NCBI RefSeq assembly: GCF_003702705.1
Contig: NZ_QZMN01000002.1
Coordinates: forward strand, 310,001 to 374,000
DNA from: Ornithinimicrobium cerasi
Lineage (GTDB): Bacteria > Actinomycetota > Actinomycetes > Actinomycetales > Dermatophilaceae
Reading direction: 5' to 3'
Length of the DNA stretch: 64,000 bases
The notes under the pieces are model-generated. The model was not told the DNA's origin, did no database searches, and saw nothing but the letters and a program-made list of their open reading frames with translations. This document shows positions 29,944 through 41,866 of this stretch, one piece after another. The position numbers and the translations under genes are program-made. The first letter of the stretch is position 1. Every line of letters begins with the position of its first letter.

Positions 29944-31245
29944 CCCAGACCAGCCCCTCGCGGGCGGTCACCCGGCCGCGGAGCATGGTCAGGTGGACCG
30001 CCCCGGTGAGCTCGCGCCCGTGCCAGGGGTTGTTGCGGGACAACGACCTCGACCGGGCCGCGTCGACGGTGACGACGCGGGTCGGGTCGACCAGCGTCAG
30101 GTTGGCGGGGGCTCCGGTCTGCACGCCGCGGCCCTGGCTGGTCAGGCCGGCGATCCGCGCCGGGGCGGTGGACATCACCCGGGCGACGTCCGCCCAGCCC
30201 ATGCGGCCTCCGGTCACCATCGTGCTGGTGACCACGGCCAGGGCTGTCTCCAGACCGAGCATCCCGAAGGCCGCGTCCACGAACGCGTGCTCCTTGTCCT
30301 GCCGGACGTGCGGCGCGTGGTCGGTGGCGACCGCGTCGATGGTGCCGTCCGCGAGCGCCTCGCGGAGCACCTCGACGTCCTCGGCGGGACGCAGCGGCGG
30401 GTTCACCTTGAAGGTGGGGTCGTAGTCGGAGAGGAGGTCCTGGGTGAGCATCAGGTGGTGCGGCGTCACCTCGGCGGTGACGGCGACGCCCTGGGCCTTG
30501 GCCCAGCGCAGCACCTCGACGCTGCCCGCCGTGGAGACGTGGGCGACGTGCACCCGCGACCCGGTGTGGCGGGCCAGCATGACGTCGCGCGCCACCACCA
30601 CCTCCTCCGCGACCGAGGGCCAGCCCGGCAGCCCCAGCCGGCCGGAGAGCTCACCCTCGTGGCAGCAGGCGGTGCCGTCCGCCAGGCGGGGGTCCTGGCT
30701 GTGCTGGGAGATGACCCCCCCGAAGGCCTTGACGTACTCCAGCGCTCGACGCATGAGGCGGGCGTCCTGGACGCAGCGGCCGTCGTCGGAGAACACGCGC
30801 ACGCGGGCCCGCGACCGGGCCATCAGCCCCAGCTCGGCCAGCTCCTCCCCCCGCAGGCCCTTCGTGACGGCCCCGACCGGGTGGACGTCGACGTAGCCGG
30901 CTCGGCGGCCGAGGTCGTGCACCCGCTCCGCCACCTCGGCGTTGTCGGTCACCGGGTCGGTGTTGGCCATCGCCAGGACCGCCGTGAACCCGCCGAGGGC
31001 GGCCGCCTGGGACCCGGTCGCGACGGTCTCGGCGTCCTCCCGGCCGGGCTCGCGCAGGTGGGTGTGCAGGTCGACGAGGCCGGGGAGCAGGACGAGGCCG
31101 TCGGCGTGCAGCTGCTGGGTGCCCCCGGGTGCCTGGGTGGCGGCGTCCGGGCCGGTGGCCACGACCGTGCCGTCGACGACGAGGACGTCCCGGGAACCCT
31201 CCCCGAGGACGTCGGCTCCGCGGATGAGAAGTGCGGGCTGCGTGC

Positions 31246-31249
<4 letters not shown>
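29927..31249 (-). CDS. pyrC: Dihydroorotase
   Basis: Zinc amidohydrolase of 440 residues that cyclises carbamoyl aspartate to dihydroorotate. Metal site: [10 protein letters not shown] near residue 62. Further conserved points are [10 protein letters not shown] near 185, [10 protein letters not shown] near 235, EVTPHHLML near 260 and [10 protein letters not shown] near 307. Class I length. GTG at 31249 shares GTGA with the pyrB stop. The 74-base spacer between its stop and the carA start carries a 38-bp repeat of its own 3' end. Confidence 0.95.
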
Positions 31250-32790
<1,541 letters not shown>

Positions 32791-32891
32791 TAAAGGATGG
32801 TGCTCGGTGGCCGTCACTGTACTGCACCGGCAGCAGCGACCCGCTCCCGGCCCGGGCCCGACCCAGCCCGGGGTTGGACTACCGTCTGAGC

Positions 32892-34568
32892 GTGACACTC
32901 CTGCCCGGCCTGGCCGTGCTGCGCGGCTACCAGCGCGGGTGGTGGCGACCCGACCTGGTCGCCGGCGCGACGGTCGGCGCCATGCTCATCCCCCAGTCGA
33001 TGGCCTACGCCGAGCTGGCCGGGATGCCGCCGGAGTACGGCTTCTACGCCGTCCTCGCACCGCTGGTGGTCTACGCGCTGGTGGGGACCAGCCGGCACCT
33101 GGGGGTGGGGCCGGAGCCCGGGACGGCCATCCTCGCGGCCACTGGTGTCGGGGCCATCGCCGCCGGGGACCCGGCCCGCTACCTCGTGCTCATGTCCGGC
33201 CTGGCCCTGGTGGTCGGTGCCGTCGCCGTGCTGGGCTCGCTGGCGCGCCTGGGGTTCATCGCGTCGGTGCTCTCCAAGCCGGTCCTGGTCGGCTACATCA
33301 CCGGGATCGGGCTGACCCTGCTCTCCAGCCAGATCGCGGCGTTCACGGGAGTGCCGATCGAGGCGGGACGCTTCTTCCCGAGGGTGGCCGAGCTCCTGCG
33401 CGGCCTGGACGACGTGGACGCGGCGACCCTGGCCGTGGGGGCCGGGTCGCTCGCCGTGGTGCTGGGGCTGCGCCGCTGGGCCCCGCAGGTCCCCGGCGCC
33501 CTCGTCGCGGTGGGCTCGGCGACGCTGCTCGTGTGGGCCCTTCCCGGGGTCGCCCCGGGGGTGCCGGTGGTCGGGGCCGTCCCCCAGGGGCTGCCGTCGC
33601 CGGCCCTGCCCCCCGTCAGCCTCCGGGACGTGCTCGCCCTCGTCCCGGTCGCCCTCGGCATCGTGCTCGTCGGCTTCACCGACAACGTCCTGACCGCCCG
33701 GTCGATCGCCGCCCGCCACGGCTACCGGATCGACCCGAACCAGGAGCTCTTCGCGCTGGGCGTCACCAACCTGTCCTCCGGCGCCCTCCAGGGTTTCCCG
33801 GTCTCCTCCAGCGCCAGCCGGACCGCGGTGCCGGCCGCGCTGGGGAGCCGCACCCAGGTCGTCTCCCTCGTGGCGGCGGCGCTCGTCGTCGCCACCCTGC
33901 TGTTCCTGGGGCCGGTGCTGGGGCAGATCCCCCGCGCCGCGCTGGCGGCGGTGATCGTGGCGGCCGCCTTCGCCATCATCGACGTCCGCGGCTACCGCGC
34001 GCTGTGGCGGGTGAGCCGGTCCGAGGCGCTGCTCGCCGTGGCCGCCGCCCTGGGGGTCGTCGTCTTCGACGTCCTCGTGGGCGTGCTCCTGGCCGTCACG
34101 CTGTCCGTCGTGGTCGCGCTGGGGCGGATCGCCCGGCCGCACGACGCGGTGCTCGGCGACCAGCCCGAGCTGGACGGCTGGGTCGAGGTCGACGCCTACC
34201 CCGGGGCGCGGATCGAGCCCGGCCTGCTCGTCTACCGCTTCGACGCGCCGCTCTTCTTCCTCAACACCGACCGGTTCCGGACCAGGGTGCTGGACACGCT
34301 GGAGCGCAACCCCGGGGACGAGGAGTGGCTGGTGCTCGACTTCGAGGGCGTCGGGGGCCTGGACGCGACCGCTCTCGACGGGCTGACCGACCTGACGGGC
34401 TCCCTGGCCGGGCTGGGCCTGAAGCGGGTCGCGGTCGCCCGGGCCAACGACCAGGTGGTCCGGCGGCTGCGCAAGGTGCACCTCCTCGCCCCGGAGGGGC
34501 CCCTGCACCACTACCCGACGATCAACGCCGCCGTCCGCGACTTCCGGTCGGCGCGGGGCACCGGCTGA
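32892..34568 (+). CDS. SulP-family anion transporter with STAS domain
   Basis: Inner membrane transporter of 558 residues with about 10-12 helices (about 20-425) and a cytoplasmic STAS domain (about 440-550). SulP signature region: DLVAGATVGAMLIPQSMAYA near 22 and GMPPEYGFYA near 47. FPVSSSASRTAV near 300 is the substrate-contact half-helix, and the STAS Asp-Phe-Glu-Gly-Val region lies near 480. Members carry sulfate, bicarbonate or dicarboxylates; the substrate is not decidable here. GTG at 32892 follows a TACCGT -10-like box by 6 bases, so the mRNA may be leaderless. It is transcribed against the pyr operon and ends 27 bases before the nusB stop. Confidence 0.9.
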   Translation: MTLLPGLAVLRGYQRGWWRPDLVAGATVGAMLIPQSMAYAELAGMPPEYGFYAVLAPLVVYALVGTSRHLGVGPEPGTAILAATGVGAIAAGDPARYLVLMSGLALVVGAVAVLGSLARLGFIASVLSKPVLVGYITGIGLTLLSSQIAAFTGVPIEAGRFFPRVAELLRGLDDVDAATLAVGAGSLAVVLGLRRWAPQVPGALVAVGSATLLVWALPGVAPGVPVVGAVPQGLPSPALPPVSLRDVLALVPVALGIVLVGFTDNVLTARSIAARHGYRIDPNQELFALGVTNLSSGALQGFPVSSSASRTAVPAALGSRTQVVSLVAAALVVATLLFLGPVLGQIPRAALAAVIVAAAFAIIDVRGYRALWRVSRSEALLAVAAALGVVVFDVLVGVLLAVTLSVVVALGRIARPHDAVLGDQPELDGWVEVDAYPGARIEPGLLVYRFDAPLFFLNTDRFRTRVLDTLERNPGDEEWLVLDFEGVGGLDATALDGLTDLTGSLAGLGLKRVAVARANDQVVRRLRKVHLLAPEGPLHHYPTINAAVRDFRSARGTG

Positions 34569-34595
34569 GCACCGCGGCCCGGTGCCCGGGAGCGC

Positions 34596-35009
34596 TCAGA
34601 CGAGCGTGGGCTTGATCTCCAGGACGCGGGCGAGCAACCCGTTGACGAACCGCGGCGAGTCGTCGGTCGACATGTCCTGCACCAGCGCCACCGCCTCGGA
34701 GATGGCCACCCCGTCGGGCACCTGGTCGTTCCACACGATCTCCCACGTGCCCAGCCGCAGCGCCGCCCGGTCCACCGCCGCCATCCGCTCCAGGGCCCAG
34801 CCCTGCGAGTAGGTCGTCAGCGTCTCGTTGATCTCGCCCCAGTGCTCGAGCACCCCCCGGACCAGCTGCACGGCATACTCGGGGAGCGGGTGCTGGGTGG
34901 TGGGGGCGGCGATCCGCTCCTCGAGCAGGGTGCCGACGTTCACGCCCCGCTGCTCCGCCTCGAACAGGAGCTCCAGGGCACGCTTGCGCGCCTTGGTGCG
35001 GGCGGCCAC
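34596..35009 (-). CDS. nusB: Transcription antitermination factor NusB
   Basis: All-helical RNA-binding protein of 137 residues that joins NusE/S10 on boxA RNA to allow full rRNA transcription. Characteristic pieces: ARKRALELLFEAEQRG at the N-terminus, LVRGVLEHWGEINETL near 50, and VAISEAVALVQDMSTDDSPRFVNGLLARV at the end, containing the conserved FVNG. GTG at 35009 lies one base after the efp stop, so the two are co-translated. Confidence 0.95.
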   Translation of the reverse strand: MAARTKARKRALELLFEAEQRGVNVGTLLEERIAAPTTQHPLPEYAVQLVRGVLEHWGEINETLTTYSQGWALERMAAVDRAALRLGTWEIVWNDQVPDGVAISEAVALVQDMSTDDSPRFVNGLLARVLEIKPTLV

Positions 35010-35010
35010 G

Positions 35011-35571
<561 letters not shown>

Positions 35572-35643
35572 AGGTGTCTCGTCTCCTCGGGTATGACGTG
35601 CGCGGGGCCGGGCGGACGGGCCTGCCCGCGCCAAACCTGGGCA

Positions 35644-35649
35644 AGTCTA
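35644..35649 (-). promoter_or_regulatory. Candidate -10 box for efp-nusB
   Basis: TAGACT on the minus strand, 72 bases before the efp start. The same hexamer occurs before metK, aspS and pyrG. No clear -35. Confidence 0.35.
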
Positions 35650-35697
35650 CCGGCGTCCGGGACTGCGGCCTGCATCGTTCCGCGCGAGAGTGTGCTG

Positions 35698-37359
35698 ATG
35701 AAGTGGACCCGAGCACTCGCCCTGCCGGCCGCCGCCGTCGCGGCCGTCGCCGTCCGTGACCTCACCCAGAAGCAGCACGCGATCCTGCACAACTTCCCGG
35801 TGCTCGGCCACGCGCGCTACCTGCTGGAGAAGGTCGGTCCGGAGCTGCGGCAGTACATCGTCACCGACAACAACGACGAGCGACCCTTCAGCCGCGACCA
35901 GCGTCGGTGGGTGTACGCCTCCGCGAAGCGGCAGAACCCCTACTTCGGGTTCGGCACCGACAACGACGTCGAACGCAACGAGGGGTACGCCGTCATCAAG
36001 CACCGCACCTTCGCCGACGTCCAGCCGGCGGTGCACCCCAACGTCGGGGAGGAGACGCCGCTTCCCTGCGCCAAGGTGCTGGGTGCGCCCCGCGGTCGTC
36101 GGCACGCCTTCCGGCCCGCGTCCACCATCAACGTGTCGGCGATGAGCTACGGGGCGCTGTCCGGCCCCGCGGTCGAGGCGCTCAACCGCGGCTGCGCTCT
36201 CGCGGGTGCCCTCCACAACACCGGTGAGGGAGGGATCTCGGTCCACCACCGTCACGGTGCGGACCTGGTCTTCCAGATCGGCACCGCCTACTTCGGCTGC
36301 CGCGACGGGCGCGGTCGCTTCGACCTCGAGCGGCTCAAGGACCTCGTGGCGGCCGACCCGGTCCGGGCGATCGAGGTGAAGCTCTCCCAGGGCGCCAAGC
36401 CGGGTCTGGGCGGCCTCCTGCCCGCCGCCAAGATCAGCGAGGAGATCGCCCAGATCCGCGGCATACCGCTGGGTGAGGACTGCCACTCCCCCTCCCGGCA
36501 CGCCGAGTTCTCCGACGTCGACTCGATGCTGGACTTCGTCGAGCTGCTCGCGGCGGAGACGGGGCTGCCCGTGGGGATCAAGTCGGCCGTGGGCCAGGAC
36601 GACCTGTGGCAGGACCTGGCGCGGATGATGAGCTCCGGCGACCGTGGCGTGGACTTCATCGCCGTGGACGGCGGCGAGGGCGGGACCGGCGCCGCGCCGC
36701 TCATCTTCAGCGACTCCGTCTCCCTGCCCTTCCGGCTCGGCTTCCCGCAGGCGTATGCCGCGTTCGCCCGGGAGGGGATCGCCGACCGGGTCGTGTGGAT
36801 CGGCGCCGGAAAGCTGGGGCTGCCCGAGAACGCCGCCGTGGCGTTCGCCCTCGGCGTCGACCTCGTCAACGTGGCCCGCGAGGCAATGATGTCCATCGGC
36901 TGCATCCAGGCCCAGCGCTGCCACGACGACCGGTGCCCCACGGGGGTGGCCACGCAGAACGCCTGGCTCACCCGCGGCCTCGACCCCGACACCAAGTCGG
37001 AGCGGGCGGCGAACTACCTGCGGTCCTGGCGCCGGGAGATGCTCAAGGTCGCCGAGGCGTGCGGGGTCCAGCACCCGGGGCTGATGGGCGGCGACATGGT
37101 GGACATCCTGCTCGGCACCCGGCTGGCCACACCGTTGTGGCAGACGGTCGGTTACGACGACCCGGGCTGGGGCCTCCCGTCCCGGCAGCAGCAGGAGGAC
37201 ATCAGGCGGCTCATGGTCGGGGCGCCGGAGGGCGGCTCGGCACCCCCGTCCGCGACCGCGGTGGACGCCCCCGACGAGGGCCGGGAGGAGGGGGCGCCGA
37301 GCAGCGGCGACGGTCCTGCACGGGACTCCCGGATCGAGGACTCCGCCACGCCCGGCTGA
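35698..37359 (+). CDS. FMN-binding glutamate synthase family protein
   Basis: Protein of 553 residues with an N-terminal hydrophobic segment (about 6-20), then a Glu_synthase FMN barrel. The core resembles the synthase half of GltB: NVSAMSYGALSG near 145, a Gly-rich GEGGISVHHR element near 175, KLSQGAKPGLGG near 230, VDGGEGGTGAAPLIF near 325 and the iron-sulfur cysteines in GCIQAQRCHDDRCPTG near 405. It lacks the glutaminase and GXGXG domains, so true glutamate synthesis from glutamine is unlikely. Such stand-alone proteins are of unsettled function. The last 50 residues are acidic and low-complexity. ATG at 35698. It converges on aroB with a 17-base gap. Confidence 0.88.
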   Translation: MKWTRALALPAAAVAAVAVRDLTQKQHAILHNFPVLGHARYLLEKVGPELRQYIVTDNNDERPFSRDQRRWVYASAKRQNPYFGFGTDNDVERNEGYAVIKHRTFADVQPAVHPNVGEETPLPCAKVLGAPRGRRHAFRPASTINVSAMSYGALSGPAVEALNRGCALAGALHNTGEGGISVHHRHGADLVFQIGTAYFGCRDGRGRFDLERLKDLVAADPVRAIEVKLSQGAKPGLGGLLPAAKISEEIAQIRGIPLGEDCHSPSRHAEFSDVDSMLDFVELLAAETGLPVGIKSAVGQDDLWQDLARMMSSGDRGVDFIAVDGGEGGTGAAPLIFSDSVSLPFRLGFPQAYAAFAREGIADRVVWIGAGKLGLPENAAVAFALGVDLVNVAREAMMSIGCIQAQRCHDDRCPTGVATQNAWLTRGLDPDTKSERAANYLRSWRREMLKVAEACGVQHPGLMGGDMVDILLGTRLATPLWQTVGYDDPGWGLPSRQQQEDIRRLMVGAPEGGSAPPSATAVDAPDEGREEGAPSSGDGPARDSRIEDSATPG

Positions 37360-37376
37360 GGCCGGTCGGGCACCAC

Positions 37377-38468
37377 TCAGCTCACGGCGACGTGGGCTGC
37401 CCGCAGCAGCGCCTCGTCCGGCGCCTCGAGCCGGGTCGGGCGGGCCAGGCCCTCCAGCACGACGAACCGCAGCGTGTCGCCGCGGGACTTCTTGTCGCGG
37501 GCCATGGCGGCGCGCAGGTCCGGCCACCGTGCCGCCCCGCCGGGGTAGGAGGTCGGCAGCCCCACGGCCGTCAGCACGGTGCGGTGCCGGTCCAGCAGCC
37601 CCCGGTCGAGGAGCCCGGCGCGGTGGGCCAGCTCGGCGACGAAGACCATGCCCACCGCCACCGCGTCACCGTGCCGCCAGGTGTAGTCCTCGACCAGCTC
37701 GACCGCGTGCGCGAACGTGTGCCCGTAGTTGAGGATCTCGCGCAGCGACGCCTCGCGCAGGTCGGCTCCGACCACGTCCGCCTTGACCTGCACGGCGCGG
37801 GCGATGAGCTCGACGGCGAGCGCGGGGTCGGCCGTGGGGTCGGTGGCCCGGCCCGGGTCCGCCTCCACCAGCTCGAGGATGACCGGGTCGGCGATGAGGC
37901 CGCACTTGAGCACCTCGGCCAGCCCGGAGACGTAGTCGGCCCGCGCCATGCCCGCGAGCCAGGTCGGGTCGCAGATGACGGCGCGCGGCGGGTGGAAGGC
38001 GCCGACGAGGTTCTTGCCCTCGGCGGTGTTGATGCCGGTCTTGCCGCCGACGGCCGCGTCGACGACCCCGAGGAGAGACGTGGGCAGCAGCACGGCGTCG
38101 ACGCCCCGCAGCCAGGTCGCGGCCACGAAGCCCGCCAGGTCGGTGACCGCACCCCCGCCCACCCCGACCACGAGGTCGTCGCGGGTGAAGCCCTCCCTGC
38201 CCAGGGTGGACCAGAGGCCGGTGAGCACCTCGGCGGTCTTGGCCCCCTCGGCGTCGGGCACCGTGACCGGGACCACCCGCGCGCCCGCGCCCTCCAGCAC
38301 CGAGGACGCCCCGGCGACCGGCCCCTCACGTCCGGGCTGCGCGACGAGCAGCACACGCCGGCCCGCCCGTCCGTGGCGGGCCAGGTGGTCGAGCGCGCCG
38401 GGGCCGACGTGCACGTCATACCCGGGCTCGCCGCGCACCTCGATGGTGCGGGCCGCAGGCACGCTCAC
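37377..38468 (-). CDS. aroB: 3-dehydroquinate synthase
   Basis: Shikimate pathway enzyme of 363 residues that converts DAHP to 3-dehydroquinate with NAD and zinc. Motifs: VGVGGGAVTDLAGFVAATW near 110, LPTSLLGVVDAAVGGKTGIN near 137, GLAEVLKCGLI near 190, and the metal-binding NYGHTFAHAVE near 255 with RHGDAVAVGM near 277. All expected ligands (Glu, His, His) are visible. GTG at 38468 shares GTGA with aroK. Confidence 0.95.
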   Translation of the reverse strand: MSVPAARTIEVRGEPGYDVHVGPGALDHLARHGRAGRRVLLVAQPGREGPVAGASSVLEGAGARVVPVTVPDAEGAKTAEVLTGLWSTLGREGFTRDDLVVGVGGGAVTDLAGFVAATWLRGVDAVLLPTSLLGVVDAAVGGKTGINTAEGKNLVGAFHPPRAVICDPTWLAGMARADYVSGLAEVLKCGLIADPVILELVEADPGRATDPTADPALAVELIARAVQVKADVVGADLREASLREILNYGHTFAHAVELVEDYTWRHGDAVAVGMVFVAELAHRAGLLDRGLLDRHRTVLTAVGLPTSYPGGAARWPDLRAAMARDKKSRGDTLRFVVLEGLARPTRLEAPDEALLRAAHVAVS

Positions 38469-38974
38469 CGGTGCTCCCCCAGCCCGGCCAGGATCTCGTC
38501 CACGACCTCCTCCGGGGCGCGGGAGCCCGTCGGCACGGTGAGAGCGGCGAGGGCCTCGTAGGTCGGCCGGCGAAGGGTCATCAGGCGGGTCCACGCCGCC
38601 CGCGGGTTGACCAGGAGCAGCGGGCGCGAGGTGTCGAAGCCGACCCGGGAGGCCGCGTCCGCGATCGTCACGTCGAGGAAGACGACGCGGTGGCGCGCGT
38701 CCCGGAGGGCCTCGGCGACCTCGGGCTGCATCACCGCTCCCCCGCCCAGGGAGAGCACGCCCGGGTCCTCGCCGAGCGCGCGGACGACGACCTGCCGCTC
38801 GAGCACCCGGAACGCGGCCTCGCCGTCCTGGACGAAGATGTCGCTGATCGGACGGCCTGCCTCGCTCTCGACGGCGGCGTCGGTGTCGGTGAACGGCACG
38901 CCCAGTCTCTCCGCGAGCAGCGCGCCCACGGTCGACTTGCCCGCGCCCGGCGGTCCGATCAGCACGACGCTCAC
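38465..38974 (-). CDS. aroK: Shikimate kinase
   Basis: P-loop kinase of 169 residues that phosphorylates shikimate at O3. It has Walker [10 protein letters not shown] at residue 7-15, DTDAAVE near 33 (Mg/shikimate Asp), FRVLE Arg near 58 and the [12 protein letters not shown] glycine triplet near 77. A lid Arg lies in SRPLLL near 117. GTG at 38974 overlaps the aroC stop by four bases. It is coupled on both sides within aroE-pilD-aroC-aroK-aroB. Confidence 0.95.
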   Translation of the reverse strand: MSVVLIGPPGAGKSTVGALLAERLGVPFTDTDAAVESEAGRPISDIFVQDGEAAFRVLERQVVVRALGEDPGVLSLGGGAVMQPEVAEALRDARHRVVFLDVTIADAASRVGFDTSRPLLLVNPRAAWTRLMTLRRPTYEALAALTVPTGSRAPEEVVDEILAGLGEHR

Positions 38975-40236
38975 GGCGCCACCTCCCCGGTGGCGGGGGT
39001 GCGCAGGTGCTGCGGCACGGCGGCGAGGTATGCCGCGTGGTTGCGGGCCACCTCGGTCACCGAGTCGCCGCCGAACTTCTCCAGGACCGCGTCGGCCAGG
39101 ACGAGCGCGACCATGGCCTCGGCGACCACCCCGGCGGCGGGCACCGCGCACACGTCGGAGCGCTGGTGGATCGCGGTGGTGGCCTCGCCGGTGGCCGTGT
39201 CGACGGTGCGCAGGGCGCGGGGCACGGTGGAGATGGGCTTCATGGCGGCCCGCACCCGCAGGACCTCGCCGGTGCTCATCCCGCCCTCGGTGCCGCCGCT
39301 GCGCAGGGTGGTGCGCCGGACCAGCCCGGCCCCGTCGGTCTCGATCTCGTCGTGGGCCTCGCTCCCCCGGCGGGCGGCGGTCCGGAAACCCTCCCCCACC
39401 TCCACCCCCTTGATCGCCTGGATGCCCATCAGGGCAGCGGCGAGCCGCGCGTCCAGGCGCCGGTCCCAGTGCACGTGCGACCCCAGCCCGGGCGGGAGCC
39501 CGTAGGCCAGCACCTCCACGACGCCCCCGAGCGTGTCGCCGTCGCGGCGGGCCGCGTCGACCTCGGCGACCATCGCGGCGGACAGCTCGGGGTCGAGGGT
39601 GCGGACGGGGTCGGCGTCCACGAGGTCGACGTCGTCGGGGGTGGGCAGGTCGTCCGGGCCGGGGGCGTCGGTGCCCAGGTCGGGCACTCCCGCCCGGCCG
39701 ATGCTCACGGTGTGTGACACCAGCCGTACCCCTACCGCCTGCTCGAGGAAGGCGGCCGCGACCGCTCCCAGCGCGACGCGGGCCGCCGTCTCGCGGGCGC
39801 TCGCGCGCTCGAGGACCGGGCGGGCCTCGTCGAAGCCGTACTTGGTCATCCCGACGAGGTCCGCGTGGCCGGGCCGGGGGCGGGTGAGCGGCTTGTTGCG
39901 GGCCAGCTCCTGGGGGGCGCCCACGTCGTCGGCCCGACGGAGCTCGACCGCCTCCACGGGCTCGGGGCTCATGACGGCCTGCCACTTGGCCCACTCGGTG
40001 TTCTCGATCTGCAGGGCCAGCGGTGAGCCCAGGGACAGACCGTGGCGCATCCCGCCCAGGAAGAGCAGCCGGTCGGCCTCGAAGGCCATCCGCGCCCCGC
40101 GTCCGTAGCCGAGCCGGCGCCGTGCCAGCGCGCCCTCGACGTCGGCACGCTCGACCCGGACCCCGGCGGGCAGGCCCTCCATCACCGCGGTCAGGGCAGG
40201 CCCGTGGGACTCCCCGGCGGTCAACCATCGCAGCAT
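38971..40236 (-). CDS. aroC: Chorismate synthase
   Basis: FMN-dependent enzyme of 421 residues forming chorismate from EPSP. Motifs: [11 protein letters not shown] at residue 5, [12 protein letters not shown] near 40 (signature 1), [28 protein letters not shown] in pieces near 125, and [19 protein letters not shown] near 365 (signature 3). Slightly long, with an actinobacterial tail. ATG at 40236. A 62-base gap separates it from the prepilin peptidase gene. Confidence 0.96.
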   Translation of the reverse strand: MLRWLTAGESHGPALTAVMEGLPAGVRVERADVEGALARRRLGYGRGARMAFEADRLLFLGGMRHGLSLGSPLALQIENTEWAKWQAVMSPEPVEAVELRRADDVGAPQELARNKPLTRPRPGHADLVGMTKYGFDEARPVLERASARETAARVALGAVAAAFLEQAVGVRLVSHTVSIGRAGVPDLGTDAPGPDDLPTPDDVDLVDADPVRTLDPELSAAMVAEVDAARRDGDTLGGVVEVLAYGLPPGLGSHVHWDRRLDARLAAALMGIQAIKGVEVGEGFRTAARRGSEAHDEIETDGAGLVRRTTLRSGGTEGGMSTGEVLRVRAAMKPISTVPRALRTVDTATGEATTAIHQRSDVCAVPAAGVVAEAMVALVLADAVLEKFGGDSVTEVARNHAAYLAAVPQHLRTPATGEVAP

Positions 40237-40298
40237 GGGCAGATTGTTCCACGGGGCGACGGACCTTCGGGACGGGCTCCGGCGGCCTCGTCACCGGG

Positions 40299-41021
40299 TC
40301 AGAGCAGCGAACCCAGGAGACCGGGTGCCGTCAGCAGGCCGACGAGGGCGCCGACCATCATCGGCGGCCCGTAGGCGAAGTGACCCTCCCACCGGACCCG
40401 GCGGCCGACGAGCAGCACGACGGCGACGAGACCACCCACGAGGAAGCCGGCGTAGATGCCCGCCACGGCCTCGGACCAGCCGAACCAGCCCAGGGCGGCG
40501 CCGAGGACGACCGCCAGCTTGACGTCTCCCAGCCCCAGCGCCAGCGAGCCGCGGGCCAGCGAGAGGAGCGCGAGGGCGAAGTAGAAGCCGCCCGCGGCCA
40601 GCCCGGCGAGCACTGCCCGCAGCCACGGGTCGAACCCGCCCCCGACCACCGCCGCGAGCGTGATGCCGGCGGCCAGGAAACCCATGGTGGGCCACATGAT
40701 GCGGTCGGGGAGGCGGTGGACGTCGAGGTCCATGGCGGCCAGGCAGACGCACGAGAGGACCACGAGCAGCAGGGTGCCGGTGAGCACACCGGCGACCCAC
40801 GCCGAGCCGACCGCCTCGTCCTCGACGAACCAGAGGCGGTGCACGACCAGGCCGGCCACGATCCCCAGGGCGAGGGGCACCCACCAGCGACGTCCCGGGA
40901 GGGGCTCGTCCACCTCGTCCGGCTTGCGGTAGGTCACCTCCGCGAGCCACCGGGCGACGGGGATGCCCAGCAGGGCGCCCACCACCGCGACCAGCACCGG
41001 CACCACGACCTCGGCGTTCAC
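40299..41021 (-). CDS. Type IV prepilin peptidase (A24), short form
   Basis: Aspartic membrane protease of 240 residues with about seven to eight helices. Catalytic aspartates are in AAMDLDVHRLPD near residue 97 and the GxGD motif GLGDVKLAVV near 165. The N-terminal methylation/zinc domain of PilD is absent, as in TadV/FppA-like forms, so the first ~80 residues are helices only. It would cleave Flp or type IV pilin-like precursors encoded elsewhere. GTG at 41021 shares GTGA with aroE; position between aroE and aroC is common in actinobacteria. Confidence 0.85.
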   Translation of the reverse strand: MNAEVVVPVLVAVVGALLGIPVARWLAEVTYRKPDEVDEPLPGRRWWVPLALGIVAGLVVHRLWFVEDEAVGSAWVAGVLTGTLLLVVLSCVCLAAMDLDVHRLPDRIMWPTMGFLAAGITLAAVVGGGFDPWLRAVLAGLAAGGFYFALALLSLARGSLALGLGDVKLAVVLGAALGWFGWSEAVAGIYAGFLVGGLVAVVLLVGRRVRWEGHFAYGPPMMVGALVGLLTAPGLLGSLL

Positions 41022-41866
41022 CCGGGACCCCCCGCCGCGGCCAGCGCCGCCCTCATCGCCTCCACCGGGCCATTCTGCCCCGTCATCAGCTCGACCTGGC
41101 GCACGGCCTGATGGAGCAGCATGCCGGTGCCACGGACGACGGAGGGTGCCTCCGGCCCGAGCGCCCCGACAGCGCGCGCGAACGGGCTCGGCCACGGTGC
41201 GTAGACGACGTCCATCACGACGCTCGGGTCCTCGTCCCCGAGCCTCAGCCGCGGGGCGGGCGCGTCCGCGGGGAGAGTCGAGACGACGACGTCCACCCCC
41301 GCGGCGCCGAGGTCGAGCGCGCCGTCTGCGAGCCGACGGACCGGCACCGACATGTCCAGCCGCGCGACCAGGTCCTGGGTCCTGCGCCGCGGACGGTCCC
41401 GGAGCAGGAGCGTCACCTCGGTGGCGCCGAGCTGCGCGAGGGCCAGGAGGGCAGAACGGGCCGTGGCACCTCCGCCCACGACGATCGCCCGGCGCACCGA
41501 CGGCGCACCCGCCTCGACCAGCGCCGCACGCAGGCCGGCGACGTCGGTGTTCTCGGCCCACCACCCGGTAGGCGTGCGCAGGAGCGTGTTCGCGGCACCC
41601 GTCATGCGGGCAGACGTGCCACTGCCCTCGGCCAGGGCGAGCGCCTCCTCCTTGCCCGGCGCGGTCACCGACAACCCGGCCCACTCGGGGCCGAGGCGGG
41701 CCACGTGGTCGGCGAGGCCACCGGCCGGGACGTCCTGCCGGTCGTAGGACCAGCCGGTCAGCCCCAGCGCGTCGTAGGCCGCCAGGTGCAGGACCGGGGA
41801 GAGCGAGTGTGCCACCGGGGAACCCACGACCGCGGCCCGGCGGGCGGCAGCCGGGGCGCTCAGCAC
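41018..41866 (-). CDS. aroE: Shikimate dehydrogenase
   Basis: NADP-dependent enzyme of 282 residues. The shikimate-binding SLSPVLH motif (AHSLSPVLHLAAYDALGL) lies near residue 17, VTAPGKEEAL near 65 carries the catalytic Lys, AENTDVAGL near 105 the catalytic Asp, and the Rossmann loop VVGGGATARSALLAL near 128. NGPVEAMRAAL closes the fold. GTG at 41866 overlaps the mltG stop by 7 bases; GTG at 41890 in the same frame is an alternative adding 8 residues. Confidence 0.93.
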   Translation of the reverse strand: MLSAPAAARRAAVVGSPVAHSLSPVLHLAAYDALGLTGWSYDRQDVPAGGLADHVARLGPEWAGLSVTAPGKEEALALAEGSGTSARMTGAANTLLRTPTGWWAENTDVAGLRAALVEAGAPSVRRAIVVGGGATARSALLALAQLGATEVTLLLRDRPRRRTQDLVARLDMSVPVRRLADGALDLGAAGVDVVVSTLPADAPAPRLRLGDEDPSVVMDVVYAPWPSPFARAVGALGPEAPSVVRGTGMLLHQAVRQVELMTGQNGPVEAMRAALAAAGGPG